A stretch of 64,000 nucleotides of DNA from Gammaproteobacteria bacterium (GCA_016125505.1 WGLP01000010.1:62001-126000), one strand, 5' to 3'; counted from the first letter of the stretch, positions 23,153 through 33,584 are shown. Notes: generated from the sequence alone by a model not told the origin. Numbers and translations: made by a program.

Positions 23153-24973
23153 TTAATTCATGGCTGTCGCGGTCTGTAATTGTTCGGCCTGACGCTCTTC
23201 CTGCTGCAGCGTCCACAATTCCGTATACAAACCGTTGTTCGCCAGTAATTCTTTATGTCTGCCTGATTCCAGTATACGACCATCTCTAATGACATAGATG
23301 CGATCCGCATCGATGATCGTTGACAGGCGATGGGCAATCACCAGGGTAGTATGCGCCTGAGCCACCTCGTGCAAGGACGACAATATCGCCTGCTCCGATT
23401 GCGAATCAAGATTGGATGTCGCCTCGTCAAAGATCAGAATCCGGGGATTTTTGAGTATCACCCGCGCGATGGCAACACGCTGTTTTTCGCCACCTGAGAG
23501 TTTAAGTCCGCGTTCACCGACAAGGGTCTCGTAGCCTTGCGGCAGGGATTCGATGAAGTGATGTATATGCGCCATCCGGGCAGCCTGTATCACTTCATCC
23601 CTGCCGGCCTCAGGTCTTGCATACTGGATATTGTAATAGATCGTATCGTTAAACAGCACCGTATCCTGCGGCACAATGCCTATAGCACGACGCAGGCTGT
23701 CCTGTGTCACCTGACTGATATCCTGACCGTCAATCAGAATGCGACCGTTCTGGATATTATAAAAGCGGAACAATAGACGGGCGATGGTGGACTTGCCGGA
23801 ACCGGAGGGACCGACAATTGCGATTTTATGGCCTGCCGGAATATCAAAACTGACCTGATGCAGAATCTGTCGATCCGGTTGGTAGGCAAAATCCACCGAC
23901 TCGAAGCGGACCACGCCGTTACTCACCACCAGTTCGTTGGCATCGTCGTTGTCTTTAATCTCTGCCTCACGATCCAGCAATTTAAACATCAGATCCATAT
24001 CGGCAAGGGCATATTTCAATTGCCGATAAATGATCCCCAGAAAACCCAGCGGCAGAAATAATTGCAGCATCAGGGTATTGACCAGTACCAGGTCGCCTAC
24101 TGTCAGTTGCCCCTGAACCACGCCCTGACCGGCAAAGATCATGATGAATGTGACGCCAACGGCAATAATCGTACCCTGACCAAAGTTCAACAGTGACATC
24201 GATGTCTGGCTTTTAACGGCGGCATTCTCCCACTCTGTCAGGGTGCCATCGTAGCGTTGTTGCTCCAGCCGCTCATTGTTGAAGTATTTGACCGTCTCAT
24301 AGTTGAGCAGACTGTCGATGGCCTGGCTGTTGGCCTTGGAATCAAGGCGATTCATTTCATGGCGGTAATGCATCCGCCATTCGGTAATCAGGAAGGTGAA
24401 AATTATGTAGATTGTGACCGTGCCAAAAATTGCAATACTGAACCGCGTCTCGTACTTGCTGATCAGAATCGCGGCTACCAGCGTGAATTCCGCCGCCGTG
24501 GGCAGGATGTTAAACACGAGGTAATTCAGTATCGAGCTAACGCTACTCGCCCCCCGCTCCAGATCCCGTGATACCCCGCCCGTGCGCCGCTCCAGATGGT
24601 AGCGCAGGGACAAGTTATGCAGGTGCTGCAGGACCCTATCGGAAACCTGGCGCATGGCGTGAAATCGGACCCGGGCGAATACAGCATCCCGCAACTCATT
24701 GAACATGCTGCTGACCAGGCGCAGGGCGCCATAGGACAGGAGCAAGGCCAGAGGCAATACCAGCGCACTGCGGTCAGGTAAACCCAGGTTATCCACAATG
24801 TGCTTAAGCACAAATGGGACGCTGACCATGGCCAGTTTCGCCAATATCAGGCTGCTCAAAGCCAGCAATACCCGCCCGCGATATGACCACACAAACGGGA
24901 ACATTCGCTTAAGATTTAACCAATCTCGGCGCTGTTGGTGGGGGTCTTCGGTGTAGCGGATAAAATGCTGCAT
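23153..24973 (-). CDS. Atm1-type ABC exporter, fused permease and ATPase
   Basis: This 606-residue half-transporter has six membrane segments (about residues 35-310) and one ATPase domain: Walker A GPSGSGKST (about 387), signature LSGGEKQRVAIARV (about 488) and Walker B ILIFDEATSNLD (about 509). NYETVKYFNNE in the permease is typical of the Atm1/HMT1 group, which exports glutathione-linked sulfur or metal compounds. Near dsr genes, a role in moving glutathione persulfide is an attractive inference. It is a homodimer by family analogy. The start at 24973 is an ATG; 231 bp of promoter region separate it from the divergent TonB receptor gene. Confidence 0.88.
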   Translation of the reverse strand: MQHFIRYTEDPHQQRRDWLNLKRMFPFVWSYRGRVLLALSSLILAKLAMVSVPFVLKHIVDNLGLPDRSALVLPLALLLSYGALRLVSSMFNELRDAVFARVRFHAMRQVSDRVLQHLHNLSLRYHLERRTGGVSRDLERGASSVSSILNYLVFNILPTAAEFTLVAAILISKYETRFSIAIFGTVTIYIIFTFLITEWRMHYRHEMNRLDSKANSQAIDSLLNYETVKYFNNERLEQQRYDGTLTEWENAAVKSQTSMSLLNFGQGTIIAVGVTFIMIFAGQGVVQGQLTVGDLVLVNTLMLQLFLPLGFLGIIYRQLKYALADMDLMFKLLDREAEIKDNDDANELVVSNGVVRFESVDFAYQPDRQILHQVSFDIPAGHKIAIVGPSGSGKSTIARLLFRFYNIQNGRILIDGQDISQVTQDSLRRAIGIVPQDTVLFNDTIYYNIQYARPEAGRDEVIQAARMAHIHHFIESLPQGYETLVGERGLKLSGGEKQRVAIARVILKNPRILIFDEATSNLDSQSEQAILSSLHEVAQAHTTLVIAHRLSTIIDADRIYVIRDGRILESGRHKELLANNGLYTELWTLQQEERQAEQLQTATAMN

Positions 24974-25204
24974 GTATTTGACGGATGAGATAAAAATCGG
25001 ATTATGACATGGATTCGCTGACGGTCAGAGGGCGATACATGGTCAAGCGGACAAAATTACCTAAATGACCCTAAGGCGCAATGAGCCTGCTAAAATTCTG
25101 CCACTATGGCTGTACTTATTACCAAAATTGACGATCTACACGTCACAGACATCACGGCAACACTTCGTATATTAGCATTTATTAAAATACCGGGAGGGGG
25201 ATAG

Positions 25205-27184
25205 ATGCGTAAGCATATTTTTTATATGGTATTGGCATATACTGCCACAGGCCTGCTTTTTTCAGGATACGGTGCGCAGCAATGCCTGGCAGAAGAATCC
25301 ACACTCACCGAACAACACTATTTTCCCGATATACCCATCGTCCTGAGCGCCACACGCATGCCACAATCGGTTGAAGATGCACCGGTTGCCGTCACCATCA
25401 TCACGCGTGACATGATCGAGGCCTCTGGTGCCACAGAGATCCCGGATGTATTTCGTCTCGTCCCCGGCTTTCTCGTGGACTACGACAACGCACACGTGCC
25501 CGCCGTGAGTTACCACATGCTGCCCGACCGGTATGTACGCCAACAACAAGTCCTGATTGACGGCCGCTCCGTGTATGACCCTCTGATCGGCGGGGTGCAT
25601 TGGATGGAACTCCCCATCACCATCGACGATATCGAACGCATTGAAGTGATACGCGGCGCCAATGCGGCCACCTACGGTTCCAATTCTTTCATGGGGGTCA
25701 TCAATATCATTACACGCAGTGCCATTCTGGATAAAGGCACAACCGTCAAAACCAATGTCGGCAGCGAACACCTGCGTGAAGGTTTCCTCCGCTACGGTGA
25801 TAGTAATGGTGCGCTGGATTATCGTATCAATCTGGCTTACCGCAGTGATGACGGATTCCGTGGCCGGCATGACGGCAAAATTATCCGATTAATCAACAGC
25901 CGCGTCGATTATCAGGTAAACGACAGGGACAACCTGATGATGCAGGCAGGTTACAGCGAAGGCCCGCGACAAATGGACGATGTCATTGATACAAGCATTC
26001 CTAACTATGACATGAACACGTTCAGTCAGTTTCAACAAATCAAATGGCAGCGAATCTATGCGCCAGAAGATGAGTATTCTTTACAGTTCTACCATAACCA
26101 GTTAGGGACCATTGATACTTACGTACGAACGGATTACCCCGTTTACTGGGATGGCAACACGAATACGGAGAGATATGATCTCGAATTTCAGAAAATAAAA
26201 CGTATTAGCCCCAAACTGCGCTATGTCGTCGGTGCCAGCCTGCGACGCGATCAGGTGAGCAGCCAGTTATATTTCAACACGCCGGATACACTAAGCAATG
26301 ATATACGACGCTTATTCGCTCATGGCGAGTATCATTACAACCGAGATATGCTCTTCAATCTGGGCGCCATGCTCGAGGATAACGATATCACCGGCAGCAA
26401 TATCTCGCCTCGCGCATCCATCAACTACAAGCTCACGCCAAAAGATACCGTGCGTGTCTCGATCTCTAAAGCGGATCGCACACCGGTCTTGCTCGAACAG
26501 TATCCGGATATGGTGGTATCTGTCCCCAGCCTGGGATTTTATGATCAGGTTATCTACAACGGTTCAACTGTGCAAAACGAGAAGATCACCGAGTATGAAA
26601 TCGGTTTTATCGGTCAAAAACTGCGTGATCATCTGAAATATGACGTTAAATTTTTCTACCAGGATATCGACGGGTTGATCAACGCGCTCAATTCGCCTGT
26701 ACCTGCATCCATTCCGGATACTGTCGATGGCAAGGCCTATGTTTTCAACAACTATGACAGTGCTGATATTCGCGGCTTGGAAACCGGAATAGACTGGGAC
26801 ATCAGTCGCGCGACAAAAATCCATGTTGCGTTCTCCAGCATTCACATCAGCTCAACCGACAACAGGGAAGATTACAGCAAGTCCGCGCCCGCCACCATGT
26901 TAAGTCTCCTGGCGATGCACAACTTCAGTCACGGATATTCTGGCAGCGTATTTATCTATTCCAGAGGCAAGATGAAACCATTGGTGCGGCATGCGAACGA
27001 CCCTGAATATATGGACCCGTACACGCGCGTCGATGTCCGCCTGGCAAAGTCATTCAAGTCCGGCAACACCTCACAAAAGATCGCTGTCGTGGCGCGAAAT
27101 ATCTTCAATGCACACCAGGATACACTGTTGTTAAACAATGTCGCGCGAGGGGCATACATAAGTTACCAGATAGGATTCAACTAG
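25205..27184 (+). CDS. TonB-dependent outer-membrane receptor
   Basis: The 659-residue protein has a signal peptide (about 1-29), a plug domain (VVLSATR-like start IVLSATRMPQSVEDAPVAV, IDGRSVYDP, IERIEVIRGANAATYGSNSF) and a beta-barrel ending in aromatic GAYISYQIGFN. Its ligand is unknown; siderophore, cobalamin or another chelate are all possible. GGGAGGGGGA lies before the ATG. It heads a three-gene set with a periplasmic binding protein and a GGDEF/EAL protein, which suggests that the receptor delivers a signal ligand rather than bulk nutrient. Confidence 0.92.
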   Translation: MRKHIFYMVLAYTATGLLFSGYGAQQCLAEESTLTEQHYFPDIPIVLSATRMPQSVEDAPVAVTIITRDMIEASGATEIPDVFRLVPGFLVDYDNAHVPAVSYHMLPDRYVRQQQVLIDGRSVYDPLIGGVHWMELPITIDDIERIEVIRGANAATYGSNSFMGVINIITRSAILDKGTTVKTNVGSEHLREGFLRYGDSNGALDYRINLAYRSDDGFRGRHDGKIIRLINSRVDYQVNDRDNLMMQAGYSEGPRQMDDVIDTSIPNYDMNTFSQFQQIKWQRIYAPEDEYSLQFYHNQLGTIDTYVRTDYPVYWDGNTNTERYDLEFQKIKRISPKLRYVVGASLRRDQVSSQLYFNTPDTLSNDIRRLFAHGEYHYNRDMLFNLGAMLEDNDITGSNISPRASINYKLTPKDTVRVSISKADRTPVLLEQYPDMVVSVPSLGFYDQVIYNGSTVQNEKITEYEIGFIGQKLRDHLKYDVKFFYQDIDGLINALNSPVPASIPDTVDGKAYVFNNYDSADIRGLETGIDWDISRATKIHVAFSSIHISSTDNREDYSKSAPATMLSLLAMHNFSHGYSGSVFIYSRGKMKPLVRHANDPEYMDPYTRVDVRLAKSFKSGNTSQKIAVVARNIFNAHQDTLLLNNVARGAYISYQIGFN

Positions 27185-27209
27185 GTTACACATAACAAGG
27201 CAATAGCAA

Positions 27210-28184
27210 GTGCATTTGACACGTACAATCGTCAGCAGCAATCGCAAACAGCGAATACGCGAATGGAGCAATATCATTCGCCTGCTTGCTGTTATCGCAC
27301 TCGCCTATACCTTCAATTGTGAGGCAGGTACATATCTGCTGATACAAAGCGGAGACGGTGAAATTTATTCCCGTTTTTCGAAAAGCCTCGAAGCGACCCT
27401 GCAGAAGATCAGTAAAGAGAACACGCTGGTCACCAATCACGTCGATACGATAATGGGAAAAAACTACGCCGTCGATCCCGGCTTTGATGCCATCATCAGT
27501 GCGGGCATCGAAGCCAGTATAGCCGTGTCCGCCCTGAAAACTGACATCACAACCATCATGTCGATGTTGCCGAAAGAAAGTTACTACGACCTGAACAAGG
27601 CCGGTAAAATCACCTGCAAACGCCCGAATTGTCACGTTATTTTTATTGATCAACCCGTATCCCGGCAATTACAGTTGCTAAAATCCGCGCTACCGCATAC
27701 CAATGAAGTTGCGGTTATCGGCAGTGATAAATCGAACGCTTTACTCAACGAGATCGCAACAAAAGCACGTAATTTCGGTATCACGGTGGACAAAATCAAA
27801 GCAACGGATGAGACTAGTATTTTAGCCGCACTAAACGAGAGCATTGGCGCCTCTGATGTATTAATGGCGATCCCCGATCCCGTTGTTTACAATCGGGATA
27901 CGGCCCGCGCGATTCTGTTATCGGCATTTTATCAGCGTATTCCGCTATTTGCCTATTCACGGTCATTCGTTCGCGCCGGCGCGACCCTGGGTATTTACAG
28001 CACACCAGAGGATATTGCGAAATATGTTGCGGAAATTCTGACGAACCCAAAACAGGTTACAGACAAAACCTTGTATCCGAAATATTTCACTATCGACGTA
28101 AACACCCGGGCGGCGGAAGCACTCGGTATTACCTTGCCGGATGTAAAAACGCTGGAAAACAGGTTGAGTCAGGATGAAAACTAA
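27210..28184 (+). CDS. Periplasmic ABC_sub_bind-type binding protein
   Basis: The 324-residue protein looks like the ABC_sub_bind (PF04392) family: an N-terminal hydrophobic export segment (about 22-40), two alpha/beta lobes, and a VLMAIPDPVVYNRDTARAIL hinge-region block. No ABC permease or ATPase is nearby. It overlaps the next gene by 11 bp, so it probably binds a ligand in the periplasm and presents it to the sensor part of that GGDEF/EAL protein. The start is GTG. Alternative: an orphan uptake component. Confidence 0.75.
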   Translation: MHLTRTIVSSNRKQRIREWSNIIRLLAVIALAYTFNCEAGTYLLIQSGDGEIYSRFSKSLEATLQKISKENTLVTNHVDTIMGKNYAVDPGFDAIISAGIEASIAVSALKTDITTIMSMLPKESYYDLNKAGKITCKRPNCHVIFIDQPVSRQLQLLKSALPHTNEVAVIGSDKSNALLNEIATKARNFGITVDKIKATDETSILAALNESIGASDVLMAIPDPVVYNRDTARAILLSAFYQRIPLFAYSRSFVRAGATLGIYSTPEDIAKYVAEILTNPKQVTDKTLYPKYFTIDVNTRAAEALGITLPDVKTLENRLSQDEN

Positions 28185-30633
28185 CTTATTGACGATACGA
28201 CACAAGGTATTGCTTGTTGCGATCCTGCCAGCACTCTGTCTTGCCGGCCTGCTAACATTTTTCTTCATCACACAACGCAGTCAGGCCATTGAAAAATCTC
28301 TCCGCCAGGAAGTCTTCCACCTGGGCGAATACGTTGCCAAGAACAGCGAGTTTGATTTGTTGACCGGTAACTTCCAGGAATTGGAGGCATCACTAAAACG
28401 GGTTTCTCAGGAACGGGTTGTTATCTATGTCAAGATTCTGGACAAATCCGGACATATCGTTGCCACACTAGACAAACAAACCAGTCCTTCCTTTGAATTG
28501 CCTGAAAACGCCACCAACCCGGAACACAAATTTGAGGAAATTCATCCGATCACCACGACCCAGCTGGCGATTAACGACTACCAGGTCAATCCTGAAGCAG
28601 AAAATAAATTATCCAGGGTTTCCAGTTCAACGATCGGTAATGTTGTCATTGGCGCTACCAATATCTTCGCTGAAAGGATGAAACAACGCTTGGTCAGGCA
28701 AGCCTTGTTAATCATGGGAATCACCATCGTCTTTACCATTATTTTCGCCACCTTCCTTGCGCAGACTGTCAGCAAACCGCTGACCTTGCTCGCGCGCGGG
28801 ATTGATATCATCAAAAACGGTAATCTCCAGCATCGCATCAAGGAAAATTCCAGCGGCGAAATCGGTATGCTGGAAAAAAATATCAACGAAATGGCCGCCA
28901 CCCTTGCCAGAGCCCAGGCTATCGAGCGTCGACAAGCTGCAAACCTGTTACAATCTGAACGCATCAAGGCACACACAACGCTCGAATCAATCGGTGAAGG
29001 CGTGATCACCACCAACGAGAATGGGATCGTAACTTATATCAATCCCGCCGCCATTCGTCTCACCGGCTACAAGTATGAGGAATCAGTCGGCCACCCGTTA
29101 GGCGAGATCTTCAAATCGTATTTTGAGTCCACCCAAACCGAAGTCGCCTACCCTATCGATTCCTGTCTTAAACATGGTCATATTGTACGTCACGACGCGC
29201 TTCTGAAACTTGTCCGCAAGGACGGTGAAGAATTTATTATTCGCGATACGGCAACGCCGATACGTGACCACAACTCGAATATTGTCGGGGCGGTTGTCAT
29301 CTTTGACGACTTCTCCACCTTGCACGCCATGGCGGAAAAGCTTGTCTACCAGGCCGCGCACGACGATTTAACCGGATTATATAACCGCCGTGAATTCGAG
29401 ACCCAGCTCGATCTCGCTTTGAACGAAACCAAGCAATTTCAGTCTGAAAATACGGTTTTCTTTCTCGATCTTGATCAGTTTAAAGTCGTTAACGATACCT
29501 GCGGCCATTTGGCCGGCGATCAACTGTTGAAACAAATTTCGCAACTGTTGAAATCCAAGATTCGCGAACAGGATATTCTGGCACGGCTAGGCGGTGATGA
29601 ATTCGGAATCATTTTACGTAACTGCCATCATGATAAGTCTATCGAGTTAGCTGACGCGATCCTGAGCGTGCTGCAGAGTTTTGTATTTTACTGGGGTCAC
29701 CAACAGTTCAATGTCGGCGCCTGCCTGGGCATCGTCGAACTCAACAATAAATTTATCAATACATCCGATGTGTTGATGGCAGCGGATTCCGCCTGTTATC
29801 TTGCCAAAGAAACAGGGCGCAACAGCATTCACGTCTACCAGCCATCAGACAAGGAACAGCAAAAACGGCGCAGCGAAATCAAATGGGTGCAACGTCTTAA
29901 AAGCGCGGTCGAAAAAAACAATTTCACTCTCTACGCGCAGCAGATTCACCCGCTAATACACGAGCCAAGTATCAATCATTATGAAATTCTCCTGCGCCTC
30001 AATCTGGATGGAAATATCTATACACCGATGACCTTTATGTCCGCGGCAGAACGTTACAATCTGATGCCCGACATTGATCGGTGGGTCATTCACGAAATCT
30101 TTTCCTGGATTAAAAAGACACAGGAAAACGGCGTTGGCGCGCACCTGCTGCCTCAAATCAACATCAACCTGTCCGGCCAATCGCTTACGCGTGACGATTT
30201 CCAGAAATACGTGTATGACAAGGTGATGGCATGCAAAATCGATCACTCGCTTATTACATTTGAGATCACCGAAACCGCGACAATCGCCAATCTTGCCCAT
30301 GCCATAGAATTTATGAAGACGCTAAAGGAAATGGGATGCCGGTTCGCCCTGGACGATTTCGGCAGCGGACTCAGTTCATTTGGTTATCTGACGTCTTTAC
30401 CACTGGACTATATTAAAATCGACGGGAAAATCGTCAGGGATATTGTGACCAATCCAATCAACATGTCCATCGTCGAATCCATTAACCAGATTGCGCACAT
30501 CATGCAGTTACAAACAATTGCCGAATATGTAGAAAGCGACGCCATAGTTAATTTATTAAAAAGTTGCAAAATCGATTACGCCCAGGGCTTTCATCTCGAT
30601 TCTCCGGCCCCGCTAGACACGCTCTTTGACTAG
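28174..30633 (+). CDS. Membrane HAMP-PAS-GGDEF-EAL c-di-GMP protein
   Basis: The 819 residues run: membrane segment (about 12-33), periplasmic sensor (about 34-170), second membrane segment (about 174-196), HAMP, PAS (about 268-390), GGDEF and EAL. The GGDEF motif is intact (473-477) and an inhibitory I-site RxxD (REQD) lies five residues before it, so cyclase activity is likely. In EAL, the metal residues appear kept: E604 in EILLRL, the N in NINLSGQ, EITET, D727-D728 in LDDFGSG and K in YIKIDG, so phosphodiesterase activity is plausible too. It overlaps the binding-protein gene. Confidence 0.92.
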   Translation: MKTNLLTIRHKVLLVAILPALCLAGLLTFFFITQRSQAIEKSLRQEVFHLGEYVAKNSEFDLLTGNFQELEASLKRVSQERVVIYVKILDKSGHIVATLDKQTSPSFELPENATNPEHKFEEIHPITTTQLAINDYQVNPEAENKLSRVSSSTIGNVVIGATNIFAERMKQRLVRQALLIMGITIVFTIIFATFLAQTVSKPLTLLARGIDIIKNGNLQHRIKENSSGEIGMLEKNINEMAATLARAQAIERRQAANLLQSERIKAHTTLESIGEGVITTNENGIVTYINPAAIRLTGYKYEESVGHPLGEIFKSYFESTQTEVAYPIDSCLKHGHIVRHDALLKLVRKDGEEFIIRDTATPIRDHNSNIVGAVVIFDDFSTLHAMAEKLVYQAAHDDLTGLYNRREFETQLDLALNETKQFQSENTVFFLDLDQFKVVNDTCGHLAGDQLLKQISQLLKSKIREQDILARLGGDEFGIILRNCHHDKSIELADAILSVLQSFVFYWGHQQFNVGACLGIVELNNKFINTSDVLMAADSACYLAKETGRNSIHVYQPSDKEQQKRRSEIKWVQRLKSAVEKNNFTLYAQQIHPLIHEPSINHYEILLRLNLDGNIYTPMTFMSAAERYNLMPDIDRWVIHEIFSWIKKTQENGVGAHLLPQININLSGQSLTRDDFQKYVYDKVMACKIDHSLITFEITETATIANLAHAIEFMKTLKEMGCRFALDDFGSGLSSFGYLTSLPLDYIKIDGKIVRDIVTNPINMSIVESINQIAHIMQLQTIAEYVESDAIVNLLKSCKIDYAQGFHLDSPAPLDTLFD

Positions 30634-30654
30634 GGCCGCCTGATCATCGGCACA

Positions 30655-31359
30655 ATGTTTCTCACCGGCAATGACAGCAAACACAGTAATTTCCGCGTGA
30701 CGACCCCTCATATCTTTGCTAATAGCGCTATTCTTATTACTGCGCCAATCGCTGATTACCAGCATGCGTTGTTACAAGAGGAAGGCCTGCTTATCGAAAA
30801 CGCGATTAACAAACGTATTAACGAGTTTTCCACGGGACGATACTGCGCCCATCGGGCATTGCAGCATTTTGGCATTGAAAACTATCCGGTGCTTAAGGGT
30901 GAACAACGGGAACCGGTCTGGCCGGAACAGATTGTCGGCAGCATTACGCATTGCCACGATATCGCCGGTGCCGTAGTTGCCGAGAAAGCCAATGCGAAAT
31001 CCATCGGCCTCGATATTGAAAATATTAAATCACTTAACCCCAATATCATCCGCCATGTTTGCGTGGAAGAAGAAGCCCGCTGGCTGACAGAGCTAGATGC
31101 ATCGCAACAGAATCTGGCGCTATTAGTGATATTCAGTCTGAAAGAGGCGGTATTTAAATGCATCTATCAGGCGACGCAATTGCAGCTACGGTTCAAGCAA
31201 TGCCGAATCTTGCCCGACCTGGCAAGCGGTTCAGTCGATGTGCAATTGATATCGTCTGACTTATGTCTACAGCCCGGTGAATTGCAGCTCCGGTTTGCCG
31301 TTGATCAAACCCATGTTTACAGCGGAGCGCTCTGGCGCTATTTACCGGCTGTCGGATAG
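30655..31359 (+). CDS. 4'-phosphopantetheinyl transferase, EntD-like
   Basis: The 234-residue protein activates carrier proteins by attaching phosphopantetheine from CoA. Family motifs are all present: GRYCAHRAL, GSITHCHDIAGAVVA, the magnesium-binding SIGLDIE, and FSLKEAVFKCIY. No polyketide or peptide synthetase is in this window, so its partner is elsewhere. It lies 21 bp after the GGDEF/EAL gene and its 3' end overlaps the convergent cysG by 22 bp. Confidence 0.9.
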   Translation: MFLTGNDSKHSNFRVTTPHIFANSAILITAPIADYQHALLQEEGLLIENAINKRINEFSTGRYCAHRALQHFGIENYPVLKGEQREPVWPEQIVGSITHCHDIAGAVVAEKANAKSIGLDIENIKSLNPNIIRHVCVEEEARWLTELDASQQNLALLVIFSLKEAVFKCIYQATQLQLRFKQCRILPDLASGSVDVQLISSDLCLQPGELQLRFAVDQTHVYSGALWRYLPAVG

Positions 31360-32759
31360 TCCGGCGTCTTTTCGCCTGCGGGTTCAAACCATTTCAGCTT
31401 GTCGTGCAGGCTCACGACCTCGCCCACGATGATCAGGGTCGGCGGCTTGATATCCTCGCGCTTGACGATATCCGGCAGGCTTGTGAGGTCGCCCAGGTGT
31501 ACACGCTGATTCTGTGTCGTTCCCTGTTCAACCAAGGCCGCGGGGGTTGTCGCCGGCAGACCATGTGCCACCAGTTGCTTGCACAGTACTTCCACGGCCT
31601 GCAGCCCCATGTAAAACACGATCGTCTGATTGGGCTGTGCCAGCGCGGGCCAGTTGAGATTCACGCTGCCGTCCTTCAGATGCCCGGTCACGAAGACACA
31701 GGACTGCACATAATCGCGATGTGTCAGCGGAATTCCCGCGTAGGAGGCGCAGCCCGCCGCGGCGGTGATGCCAGGCACGACCTGGAAGGCGACGCCTTCC
31801 TGCATCAGGGTTTCGATTTCCTCCCCGCCCCGGCCGAAGATAAAGGGGTCGCCGCCCTTCAAGCGCAGTACCTTTTTCCCCTCCTTGGCCAGACGGACCA
31901 GCAAGGCATTAATGCTTTCCTGCGGCAAGGTATGCTTGTCTCGTTCCTTGCCGGCATAGATAAATTCCGCGTCGCGGCGGACCAAATCGAGAATGGGGGC
32001 GGTCACCAGGCGGTCATAGACCACCACATCGGCACGCTGCATGAGCCGCAGGGCTCGAAAGGTCAGGAGGTCCGGATCACCGGGTCCGGCACCAACCAGA
32101 TAGACCTCCCCCTTCGCCACAGGCGCGGTAGCCGTCTCGATGGCATGTTCCAGCGCGGCCTGGGCCTCCTGATCCTTGCCCGCGATAAGACTTTCGGCAA
32201 TGGGCCCGTCCAGGACATCTTCCCAGAAACGACGGATTTCATCGGTGCCGTGAAATCGCTGTTTGACACGCTCTCTGAAACGCTCAAGCAGCTCTGCCAG
32301 CCGACCATAGGCCGCGGGAATGAACGTCTCTAAACGGGCACGCAACAGTCTGGCTAGCACAGGAGATGCGCCCCCGGTGGATATGGCGATCTGGACCGGG
32401 GTGCGGTCGATGATAGAGGGCATGATGAAGTTGCCCAGCTCGGGTTGGTCCACCACATTGACCGGGATGCCCTGCGCCTGGGCCAGTTGCGAGACCTGCT
32501 CGTTGATTTCGGCTTTATCGGTGGCGGCGATAATGACGCGTTGCTGCTGTATATCCGTCGGCTCAAATTCGCGGGCCAGATGGACAATATCGCCGCTCTC
32601 GGCCCACCGTTGTAATTCCTCACACAGCACTGGCGAGACAACGGTGACCCGGGCGCCCGCCCGATGCAATAAATAGACCTTACGTGCGGCAACTTGTCCG
32701 CCTCCAACAACCAGGCAGGATTTGTCACGAATATTCAGGAAAATGGGTAAAAAGCGCAT
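31338..32759 (-). CDS. cysG: Siroheme synthase CysG (fused)
   Basis: CysG makes siroheme from uroporphyrinogen III in three steps. The 473-residue protein carries the N-terminal dehydrogenase/ferrochelatase part (CLVVGGGQVAARK near residue 15, DQPELGNFIMPSI) and the C-terminal methyltransferase part (LVGAGPGDPDLLT near 222, RLKGGDPFIFGRGGEE, VVPGITAAAGCASYAGIPLTHR split by context). Siroheme is the DsrAB cofactor, so the gene fits its place 12 kb from dsrN. The end overlaps the phosphopantetheinyl transferase gene. Confidence 0.95.
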   Translation of the reverse strand: MRFLPIFLNIRDKSCLVVGGGQVAARKVYLLHRAGARVTVVSPVLCEELQRWAESGDIVHLAREFEPTDIQQQRVIIAATDKAEINEQVSQLAQAQGIPVNVVDQPELGNFIMPSIIDRTPVQIAISTGGASPVLARLLRARLETFIPAAYGRLAELLERFRERVKQRFHGTDEIRRFWEDVLDGPIAESLIAGKDQEAQAALEHAIETATAPVAKGEVYLVGAGPGDPDLLTFRALRLMQRADVVVYDRLVTAPILDLVRRDAEFIYAGKERDKHTLPQESINALLVRLAKEGKKVLRLKGGDPFIFGRGGEEIETLMQEGVAFQVVPGITAAAGCASYAGIPLTHRDYVQSCVFVTGHLKDGSVNLNWPALAQPNQTIVFYMGLQAVEVLCKQLVAHGLPATTPAALVEQGTTQNQRVHLGDLTSLPDIVKREDIKPPTLIIVGEVVSLHDKLKWFEPAGEKTPDYPTAGK

Positions 32760-32959
32760 TCAGGGTCTCCAGAGACTACGGGGCAGATTTCTAAGGCCCG
32801 GTATGATAACGAGAATTCCGCCAAACGTCTTATTCCCTTGGATATAATCACGTAATAATTAAATGGTTATTGTCGGTAGAGTTCCCCGGCTTGGCTATAC
32901 TCATAAAAAGATGTCTGAGTCCACCACTCAACTTCTACCCTCACCACAGGAGGTGTTGT

Positions 32960-33472
32960 ATGAGACGGCGTTTATATTTCTTACTTCCCAATACCAAAAT
33001 CGCGCAAGTCGTCCACACCGAGTTGTTACTGGCCAAGATCGAAGAACGCCACATGCATGTGATCGCAAGGCCGGATATAGATCTGAGAGAATTACCGGAA
33101 GCCGGGTTACTGCAAAAGACGGATGTCATGCGTGGATTACAAATGGGGCTCATCCTTGGCGGTCTGACCGGCATGATCCTCAGTTATATCGCCATCCAGT
33201 TACAGCTGATTGTGCCTGGCCTGGAGGTCTGGTCGGTGACATCACTCACCATCGGCGGTGCATTTATTGGCGCATTCGCCTCCACCATGGTTGCACTTAA
33301 CATGATGAATACCCGGCTGGCCCGATTTCAACCAGACATTGAAAAAGGACGAATTCTGTACATGGTAGATATACCGTTCCAACGTATCGAAGAAATCACG
33401 AACCTGGTCCGGGGCCATCACCCGGAAGCCGATATGCGTGGCATTGACCCGCGTATTCCCGTTTTCCCCTAA
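32960..33472 (+). CDS. Small membrane protein with two hydrophobic segments
   Basis: The 170-residue protein has a soluble N-terminal domain (MRRRLYFLLPNTKIAQVVHTELL), two membrane segments (about 60-82 and 90-112) with glycines spaced in the second, and a C-terminal soluble tail. I recognise it only as a widespread uncharacterised gammaproteobacterial family with an N-terminus of ferredoxin-like alpha/beta type. CAGGAGG (32947-32953) fixes the start at 32960; the longer open frame from 32870 is not needed. A clear terminator follows. Confidence 0.75.
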   Translation: MRRRLYFLLPNTKIAQVVHTELLLAKIEERHMHVIARPDIDLRELPEAGLLQKTDVMRGLQMGLILGGLTGMILSYIAIQLQLIVPGLEVWSVTSLTIGGAFIGAFASTMVALNMMNTRLARFQPDIEKGRILYMVDIPFQRIEEITNLVRGHHPEADMRGIDPRIPVFP

Positions 33473-33499
33473 GCTCACACGATAAAAAAATTAAAGTCA

Positions 33500-33524
33500 G
33501 GGCGGCGCAATGCCGCCCTTTTTT
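33500..33524 (+). terminator. Rho-independent terminator
   Basis: GGGCGGC (33500-33506) and GCCGCCC (33512-33518) form a seven-pair stem with a GCAAT loop, followed by six T. It ends the two-segment membrane protein gene and separates the sulfur-related part of the window from the polysaccharide region. Confidence 0.92.
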
Positions 33525-33584
33525 GTCACAACATGCAAAAAAAATACGCTACACTTCCCGACGCAAAAAAAACTGGAACCCTGC

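Noticed and set aside
31404..32333. 309-codon plus-strand frame opposite cysG
   Set aside because: It is antisense to a clear CysG, with a histidine/glutamine-rich product and no ribosome site.
33510..33584. N-terminal extension of CysC
   Set aside because: The extra codons run through a rho-independent terminator, and the family start fits the ATG at 33585.
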